The position numbers were made by a program, and so were the translations under genes. A stretch of DNA of 64,000 bases from Sphingomonas colocasiae (GTDB taxonomy: Bacteria; Pseudomonadota; Alphaproteobacteria; Sphingomonadales; Sphingomonadaceae). The notes beneath the pieces are model-generated. The model was not told where the DNA came from. It did not search any database and saw only the letters and a program-made list of their open reading frames with translations. The stretch lies in contig NZ_JAINVV010000003.1 in the NCBI RefSeq assembly GCF_019880585.1, forward strand, positions 558,001 through 622,000. The letters run 5' to 3'. Shown piece after piece: positions 59,596 to 64,000 of this stretch. Numbering within the stretch: the first letter of the stretch is position 1; each line of letters begins with the position of its first letter.

Positions 59596-60018
59596 TTGGA
59601 TGCACTCATCATCGGCCCGGTCGCCGGGCTTGCGGGCGCGGCACTCAGCGCGCTCGCTTGTGGCTGGCATTGCGGCGGCAAGATCCAGCGGCGCGATGCG
59701 CGGATCGTTCAGCTCGAAACGCTGGTCGGCCGGCTGGAAGGCGATCTGGTCCGCCAGGCCGGCACCATCCTGGCCCGAGACCGCGAGATCGAGCGGCTGA
59801 CGCGCAATGCCCGCGCCGCCGGCCGCGCACTCGGCGAGGCGCTGGCGGAGCGCGACGCGGCACTGGCCGGCGCGGACAAGCCCGGCACCAAGGCCGGGCG
59901 CAAGAGCGGCGGCACGGGCGCACGCACCACCGGCATCCAGATTGCGGCAACCGCCACCCGCACGGCGGCCACCGTGCGCGCCGCAACGCGGCGGCGCAAA
60001 CCGGCGGGTGCGGCGTGA
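59596..60018 (+). CDS. hypothetical membrane-anchored coiled-coil protein
   Basis: 140 residues from TTG 59596, supported by AGGAAGG about nine bases upstream; no ATG alternative exists. One N-terminal hydrophobic helix (MDALIIGPVAGLAGAALSALACGW), a coiled coil of about residues 32-95 (RRDARIVQLETLVGRLEGDL; RDREIERLTRNARA) and a very basic tail. The layout recalls phage spanin-like or cell-envelope scaffold proteins, but no phage gene is near. First of three genes joined by GTGA overlaps. Confidence 0.55.
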   Translation: MDALIIGPVAGLAGAALSALACGWHCGGKIQRRDARIVQLETLVGRLEGDLVRQAGTILARDREIERLTRNARAAGRALGEALAERDAALAGADKPGTKAGRKSGGTGARTTGIQIAATATRTAATVRAATRRRKPAGAA

Positions 60019-60332
60019 CGCATGCAGCCCCCGGCCAGGGATGCGCTGTTTCGGCGGCCCCCGCCCCTTCGCCCCTTTCCGCCCGCCGCGGCTGGGTCCA
60101 TCGCGGCTGGTCGCACGTCCATGAAGATGAAAGCGATGCCGATCGCCACGGCACCACGCACTTCGCCGAACGTGCGGGGGAACGGCGGGCGCTCCATTGG
60201 TCGCCCTTCCGCCCTTATTCGGAGCGGCATTTCCGCCGCGCCGTCGATCTCGGCTTTCCCACCGCCGCGACCGGCACGATCCTGCCGGAGGAGATCGACC
60301 GGATCTGGGCGGCCCGGAGCCCGGCGGCGTGA
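60015..60332 (+). CDS. hypothetical protein, coupled
   Basis: 105 residues. Its GTG overlaps the previous stop (GTGA). Soluble; the middle is aromatic- and His-rich (RGWVHRGWSHVHEDESDADRHG; HWSPFRPYSERHFRRAVDLGFP) and the end is helical (EEIDRIWAAR). No motif known. Two successive GTGA overlaps support reality despite the lack of homologues I can name. Confidence 0.5.
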   Translation: MTHAAPGQGCAVSAAPAPSPLSARRGWVHRGWSHVHEDESDADRHGTTHFAERAGERRALHWSPFRPYSERHFRRAVDLGFPTAATGTILPEEIDRIWAARSPAA

Positions 60333-60481
60333 CGCGGCGGCTGCGCACCCAGGCCGCCTGCATGGCATCCGCGCAACGCGGTTTCGGCGCCTTCTTCGAT
60401 GCGCTCGAGCGGCCGACGCCCGCGATGCGTGCGCTTTCGGATGCCGCCGCGAAGCTGCGGCGGATCGAGGAGGAGCGCTGA
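60329..60481 (+). CDS. very small hypothetical protein, coupled
   Basis: 50 residues. GTG 60329 overlaps the previous stop (GTGA). Helical, basic start (TRRLRTQAACMASAQRGFGAFF) and acidic end (KLRRIEEER). A 12-bp inverted repeat follows 34 bases after the stop. Third and last gene of a compact unknown operon. Confidence 0.45.
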   Translation: MTRRLRTQAACMASAQRGFGAFFDALERPTPAMRALSDAAAKLRRIEEER

Positions 60482-60514
60482 CCTGCAAACGCCTCCGGGT
60501 GAGTGCCGGCATGC

Positions 60515-60539
60515 GCGCCAGGCCGGTCCGGCCTGGCGC
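60515..60539. terminator. long GC-rich inverted repeat between convergent genes
   Basis: GCGCCAGGCCGG and CCGGCCTGGCGC, perfect 12-bp arms separated by one base, between the end of the three-gene unit and the end of the NCS1 gene. A stable hairpin suited to stopping convergent transcription; no T-run beside it. Confidence 0.5.
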
Positions 60540-60580
60540 AAAATCGCAGGAAACCGGCGAAATCGGGCAAAGTAATCGGG

Positions 60581-62011
60581 CTATGATTGCGCAAGCCCAT
60601 CGGCGCCTTCGCGGTTCACGCCATCGAGGATCATCCTCTCCGGCACCGCCGGCGAATTGCGTTTAATCAGGTAATAGAGCAGCCCCGTCACGACGAGGCT
60701 TACGATCCACGAGATATCGGCGCCGCCGAGCATACTGGCGATCGGTCCCTCATAGAGCGGCTGGTTGAGGAACGGGATCTGGATGAGGATGCCGAACAGA
60801 TAGCAGCCGAGCGCGGTGCGGTTATAGGCGCCGTAGCGCCCCGCCGGATCGTAGAGCGCCGGCACGTCGACCTTCTCTTTCGAGATCAGATAATAATCGA
60901 CGAGATTGACGGCGCTCCAGGGCGTGAAGACCGCCAGCAGCAACAGCATGAAATTCTTGAATATGGAGAGGAAGTTCGCGCTTGCGAGCAGCGCGATGAC
61001 GAGCGACAGGCCGACAAAGCCGAGGATGCAGAGCGCGCGCGCCAATGGCGAGACGCGGCTCTGCCGGTTGAACGCGGTGACGGTGGTCAGCAGCGCCATG
61101 AAGCCGCCATAGGCGTTGAGGCAGTTCACCGTCAGCTTGCCGGACGCGATCACGAGATAGACGAGCGGCGCGCCATGCCCCGCCAGCGCCCCGAGAAAGC
61201 CCACCTGGTTCGACAGGAATTTCGCGCCGAGCGCCGCGACGAGCACGCCGAAACTCATCGCGATCTGCGCCGCCATCGCCGAGCCCAGGAAGGTACAGAA
61301 GAAGGTCCGCACAGGCGAGGTGCCGGACGGCAGGTAGCGCGAATAATCCGCGACATAGGGGGCGAAGGTGAGTTGCCAGCCCGCCGACAGCGCCACGGAG
61401 AACAGGAAACTCGCCATCGTCGCCGGCTGCTGGCCGAAGGCTGACGAAACATCGTGCTGCCGGAAAAGCTGCCAGGCGAGATAGCCGAAGCCAAGGATGC
61501 TGATGACCGTGGCGACCCGGCCGATCAGGTGGATCACCCGGTAGCCGAAGATCGCGATGATCGCGGTCGCGGCGCCGAAGACGATCATGCCGATCGCCGG
61601 ATTTTCGACGCCGAGCAAAAGGTTGATCGCCTGCCCCGACAGCACCGTGCCGGTCGCCGAAAAGCCGAGATACATCAGGATGACGAGCAGCAACGGCAGC
61701 GTCGCCCCCTTCACCCCGAATTGCGCCCGGCTGGAGATCATCTGCGGCAGGCCCAGCCGCGGCCCCTGCGCCGAATGCAGCGCCATGACGATGCCGCCGA
61801 ACAGGTTGCCGACGGCAAGGCCGATGATCGCCGTCAGCGCCTCCGCCCCGAAGACGACGGCGAGCGCCCCATCGACAACGGCGGTGATCTGGAGATTGGC
61901 CGCGAACCAGAGTGTGAACTGATCGCGCGGCAGGCCATGGCGTTCGTTTTCCGGAATCCGGTCGATCGTCCGGGTCTCGCTGATGCCCTTCCCTCCGGCG
62001 CCAGCGCCCAT
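60581..62011 (-). CDS. NCS1-family permease (purine/cytosine type)
   Basis: 476 residues from ATG 62011 (GGGGGAGG six bases upstream). N-terminal RTIDRIPENERHGLPRDQFTLWFAANLQI is the NCS1 hallmark segment, and helix 1-3 reads GAEALTAIIGLAVGNLFGGIVMALHSAQGPRLGLPQMISSRAQFG. About 12 helices. Moves nucleobases, hydantoins, urocanate or similar ring compounds through the inner membrane. A 14-bp palindrome 39 bases upstream resembles HutC sites, hinting at histidine-pathway control; no hut enzyme gene is in the window. Confidence 0.92.
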   Translation of the reverse strand: MGAGAGGKGISETRTIDRIPENERHGLPRDQFTLWFAANLQITAVVDGALAVVFGAEALTAIIGLAVGNLFGGIVMALHSAQGPRLGLPQMISSRAQFGVKGATLPLLLVILMYLGFSATGTVLSGQAINLLLGVENPAIGMIVFGAATAIIAIFGYRVIHLIGRVATVISILGFGYLAWQLFRQHDVSSAFGQQPATMASFLFSVALSAGWQLTFAPYVADYSRYLPSGTSPVRTFFCTFLGSAMAAQIAMSFGVLVAALGAKFLSNQVGFLGALAGHGAPLVYLVIASGKLTVNCLNAYGGFMALLTTVTAFNRQSRVSPLARALCILGFVGLSLVIALLASANFLSIFKNFMLLLLAVFTPWSAVNLVDYYLISKEKVDVPALYDPAGRYGAYNRTALGCYLFGILIQIPFLNQPLYEGPIASMLGGADISWIVSLVVTGLLYYLIKRNSPAVPERMILDGVNREGADGLAQS

Positions 62012-62049
62012 TCCAGCCTCCCCCTCGCGATGCAGCCCTGTCGCGCATT

Positions 62050-62063
62050 TATGTATATACATA
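62050..62063. promoter_or_regulatory. HutC-like operator palindrome
   Basis: TATGTATATACATA, a perfect 14-bp palindrome upstream of the NCS1 gene. GntR-family HutC repressors are known to use TGTATATACA-type sites, and this contains that core. No HutC gene is visible here. Confidence 0.55.
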
Positions 62064-62385
62064 TCAGCCATCGCCCGATCGCGATGTCAATGTCATTGAC
62101 GGGTGGCGGCGATGGAGTTGCGTATCGACAGGACGGCTTATCCGGATGCCCCGCCACGCAATGTGCGAGATTGAGAGAGCCGATCGCCGGCACGTTCTGC
62201 GGGCTCTGTAAATAGAAACCGCCGGGAATTTTTGATCGATAATGGACATGGTCGGATATTTACAGATCCGTTCCCGATCCTAATCTGATGTCCTGCAACC
62301 GGCCTCGCCGCCATCAAAACCGGTTGGGCAGCGACTGCCCAGCGGGAGGATCGAGATCATGCCATCCGGTAACAAGGGAACGAAG

Positions 62386-62796
62386 ATGAAGCGGGCGATC
62401 ACCTTATCCGCAATGATGATCGGGTTGTTCTGCGCCATCCCCGCAGCCGCGCAAACGCCGGAGGAAATCGATGCACGCTATTCGCGAGAATTTGGCCGCT
62501 GCATAGATATGTCTCAAACGACGAGTGACACGGTCAACTGCCAATTAGCAGAAATCGATCTACACGACACAAAACTTAACAATATTTACAAGATAACAAT
62601 GTCAAATCTCCCCAATCAATACAAAATAAAATTACGAACCTCGCAGAGAAAATGGATTCACTATCGCGACACAACCTGTAAAAATGAATCAAAATCAGAG
62701 GAAGGTGGGTCGTTTTGGACGATACTATACAATGGATGCATTACGTATGAAACCATCAAGCGCTTGATATGGCTGGAAATATACAAAACCAGATGA
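62386..62796 (+). CDS. LprI-like secreted protein (lysozyme-inhibitor family)
   Basis: 136 residues from ATG 62386 (AAGGGAACG before it). Signal peptide ends IPAAAQT and is GC-rich in coding, while the mature half is strongly AT-rich. Mature domain: RCIDMSQTTSDTVNCQLAEIDLHDTKLNNIY, then KLRTSQRKWIHYRDTTCKNE and GCITYETIKRLIWLE, the cysteine-paired PF07007/LprI pattern (C..A....D..LN..Y; QR.W...RD..C). Family members include lysozyme inhibitors and toxin-like proteins. The base-composition break inside the gene suggests recent gain or fusion. Confidence 0.75.
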   Translation: MKRAITLSAMMIGLFCAIPAAAQTPEEIDARYSREFGRCIDMSQTTSDTVNCQLAEIDLHDTKLNNIYKITMSNLPNQYKIKLRTSQRKWIHYRDTTCKNESKSEEGGSFWTILYNGCITYETIKRLIWLEIYKTR

Positions 62797-62834
62797 TGGA
62801 AACTACGGTGCCAGTTTACTAAATATGCAAATTA

Positions 62835-63386
62835 GAGCCGCACCTTTATGGGTGAGAATACGGCCAGCCCGGGCTTCAAGGTCGGCGACCCAGGCTGGAT
62901 TGCCGATGGGACGGCCAGAGGTTTCCGATCTGCGCAGCGCGCGCAATGCCGCGCTATCGCCCGCAGGATCGGACAGGAACTCAGCAAGGGCGCCAGAGCG
63001 ATCGAAGACCGGCGCAACCCGTACCAGGCTGCCTCCTCACCGCGCGCGCACGGGGTTGAGCGATACGTAGCGAACGGCATGCGGCAGATGCTCTTCGCCC
63101 ACCACCACCGCACCGAAACACCTCTGCCACAAATGGCCTGTCCAGCGATTTCGGGCATTGATGAACCCGGCATAGCGTCAGTGCGCATCCACGAAGGCGC
63201 GGCTCAGCCCGTCCTCATCGGACGGTGCCACGATCATATGCACATGGTTGGGAATCAGGCAACAGCACCAGATCTCCGTCCCGGCCCGTTCGGCCGCCTT
63301 CGAAGAAGGCCTGGCATCCGACGATTGCCGCACTGCGTCACATGATAGGGAAGTCCCGGCAGGACAAGGCGGGGCAAGCGGGCCAT
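62835..63386 (-). pseudogene. decayed REP-associated tyrosine transposase (IS200-like Y1)
   Basis: Read on the minus strand from ATG 63386: MARLPRLVLPGLPYHVTQ, then a frameshift with loss of about 20 codons. The frame resumes as TEIWCCCLIPNHVHMIVAP (catalytic HxH as HVH), stops at a TGA after AFVDAH, continues RYAGFINARNRWTGHLWQ and HAVRYVSLNPVRAR, stops again, and ends with LRRSETSGRPIGNPAW. That is the order of a RAYT transposase. The frameshift, two stops, a deletion after NPVRAR and lack of an intact frame make it inactive. It may once have served the CGTCAT-type hairpins in this window. Confidence 0.85.
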
Positions 63387-63434
63387 TTGTGCAACATGCT
63401 CCTATTTCGTAAATTTAGTAAACTAGCACCGTAA

Positions 63435-63602
63435 TTACTGCCCTGCGTGATCATTCCATTCGGTCACGTCCAGCCACACCCAGTCGCACGATCCACGAAT
63501 GCCGCTCTTCTGGTCAACCACGACGATATCTTCGGACGCACCGTTGCACAATAGCGCACCCTCAAACCTCGAAAACGCGAGCCAAAACCGAAGATTTAGG
63601 AA
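63435..63602 (-). pseudogene. possible C-terminal gene remnant
   Basis: A 55-codon frame with no clear start encodes RFWLAFSRFEGALLCN, then DIVVVDQKSGIRGSCDWVWLDVTEW, ending in NDHAGQ. It looks like a folded protein end, with alternating hydrophobics and two cysteines, but is bounded by a stop upstream. It may be the tail of a protein cut off by the transposase insertion or decay. No family recognised. Confidence 0.3.
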
Positions 63603-63634
63603 TTACCGCACATGCCACAGCAATTTAAAATATA

Positions 63635-63871
63635 CTATTTTATATATCCTACCTTTTTAAGAATATAGATCATAACTTCATCAAACTCATTATCATCGAG
63701 CACCCCATCTTTCCATTTCCGAACTACAATCTGAGAGAGCCCATCAAGCCCAAGAAAAAATTTGTCAAAATCCAGACCCAGATCCAGCCTATTTATTCCC
63801 GGATTTTTTAATACATATTCCTTAAATATATCTGATGGCATATGACCGGATAAAATTTCTGCAAACCCCAT
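63635..63871 (-). CDS. small acidic protein, immunity-like
   Basis: 78 residues from ATG 63871 (AAGGA ten bases upstream). AT-rich coding unlike the chromosome. Sequence: MGFAEILSGHMPSDIFKEYV, then LDLGLDFDKFFLGLDGLSQIVV and a lysine/aspartate-rich end. Acidic, soluble, no signal. It begins 14 bases after the stop of an incomplete upstream gene whose C-terminus is visible, an arrangement typical of toxin/immunity pairs. No family recognised; the immunity role is inferred from size, charge and order. Confidence 0.5.
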   Translation of the reverse strand: MGFAEILSGHMPSDIFKEYVLKNPGINRLDLGLDFDKFFLGLDGLSQIVVRKWKDGVLDDNEFDEVMIYILKKVGYIK

Positions 63872-63884
63872 TATAAAACAATCC

Positions 63885-64000
63885 TTATTTTGATAACACA
63901 ACCAAAATATTTCCTGTTACATATATCGGCTCACCAACCAATCCATACCCAAGATCTTTTGAAATTCTTCCATTCCATGCATTTAAAGTAGATTCCTTTG
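63885..64000 (-). CDS. partial: C-terminus of a larger AT-rich gene, toxin-like
   Basis: 37 codons ending at TAA 63885, open to the right window edge. Reads KESTLNAWNGRISKDLGYGL, then VGEPIYVTGNILVVLSK. The even hydrophobic pattern and immediate downstream small acidic gene suggest the C-terminal end of a polymorphic toxin or similar protein. Too short to assign a toxin class. Confidence 0.5.
   Translation of the reverse strand, partial: KESTLNAWNGRISKDLGYGLVGEPIYVTGNILVVLSK

Noticed and set aside
62848-63345. A 165-codon plus-strand open frame
   Set aside because: Antisense to the transposase pseudogene, whose motifs are clear on the minus strand.
1-64000. tRNA, rRNA or a complete insertion sequence
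   Set aside because: No cloverleaf-like or rRNA stretch was noticed, and no intact transposase with flanking inverted repeats was found; only the broken Y1 gene remains.

Overview
The window looks like chromosomal DNA of a sphingomonad (Alphaproteobacteria, Sphingomonadaceae). It is mostly very GC-rich and carries four full TonB-dependent receptors (TBDRs) with the plug signature VVTAQKR, each next to a regulator or hydrolase, plus many periplasmic or secreted peptidases, an ECF sigma/FecR pair, and CGTCAT-type intergenic hairpins. Assignment is by gene style only; no rRNA or tRNA was seen.

Layout. 0-1.5 kb: an AT-richer patch with an AAA ATPase and the start of a translationally overlapping partner, a possible defence pair. 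2-19.4 kb: ordinary chromosome with many hypotheticals, an acyltransferase-like membrane protein, an OmpA-domain protein, signal peptidase II, two Sel1-type proteins, a class C beta-lactamase-like hydrolase, phosphatidylserine decarboxylase, an M14 carboxypeptidase-like protein and a short Ada-type regulator. 19.6-23.5 kb: a 1298-residue RTX/beta-solenoid protein. 23.7-27.4 kb: TBDR 1 with a Tat-signal M14-like peptidase. 27.7-34.6 kb: two ArsR units (with VOC and SRPBCC partners), an extra ClpP, GNAT, and a TetR/MFS divergent pair. 34.6-38.8 kb: ECF sigma, FecR and STN-type TBDR 2. 40.4-52.4 kb: a long minus-strand series (two S10 serine carboxypeptidases around an amidohydrolase, APC permease, aminotransferase, TBDR 3, M61-like peptidase). 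52.7-58.2 kb: a divergent Lrp/AsnC regulator, TBDR 4, an M20 amidase and a VOC protein. 58.4-62 kb: FKBP isomerase, three GTGA-coupled small genes, an NCS1 permease. 62.4-64 kb: AT-rich accessory DNA with a LprI-like protein, a decayed REP-associated transposase, and the C-terminus of a larger protein followed by a small acidic protein (toxin/immunity-like).

How it may work together. The 23.7-58.2 kb region reads as an oligopeptide and N-acyl amino acid scavenging zone: TBDRs import, peptidases and amidases trim, the APC permease carries amino acids inward and the aminotransferase starts their breakdown. Two regulatory circuits can be read from the DNA. A 17-bp operator, identical but for one base, sits at the TetR/MFS promoter and, 5.8 kb away, in the -35/-10 spacer of TBDR 1. 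A separate two-part element lies upstream of the S10 operon, the aminotransferase and TBDR 3, next to the Lrp gene. Both are inferences from sequence and are testable.
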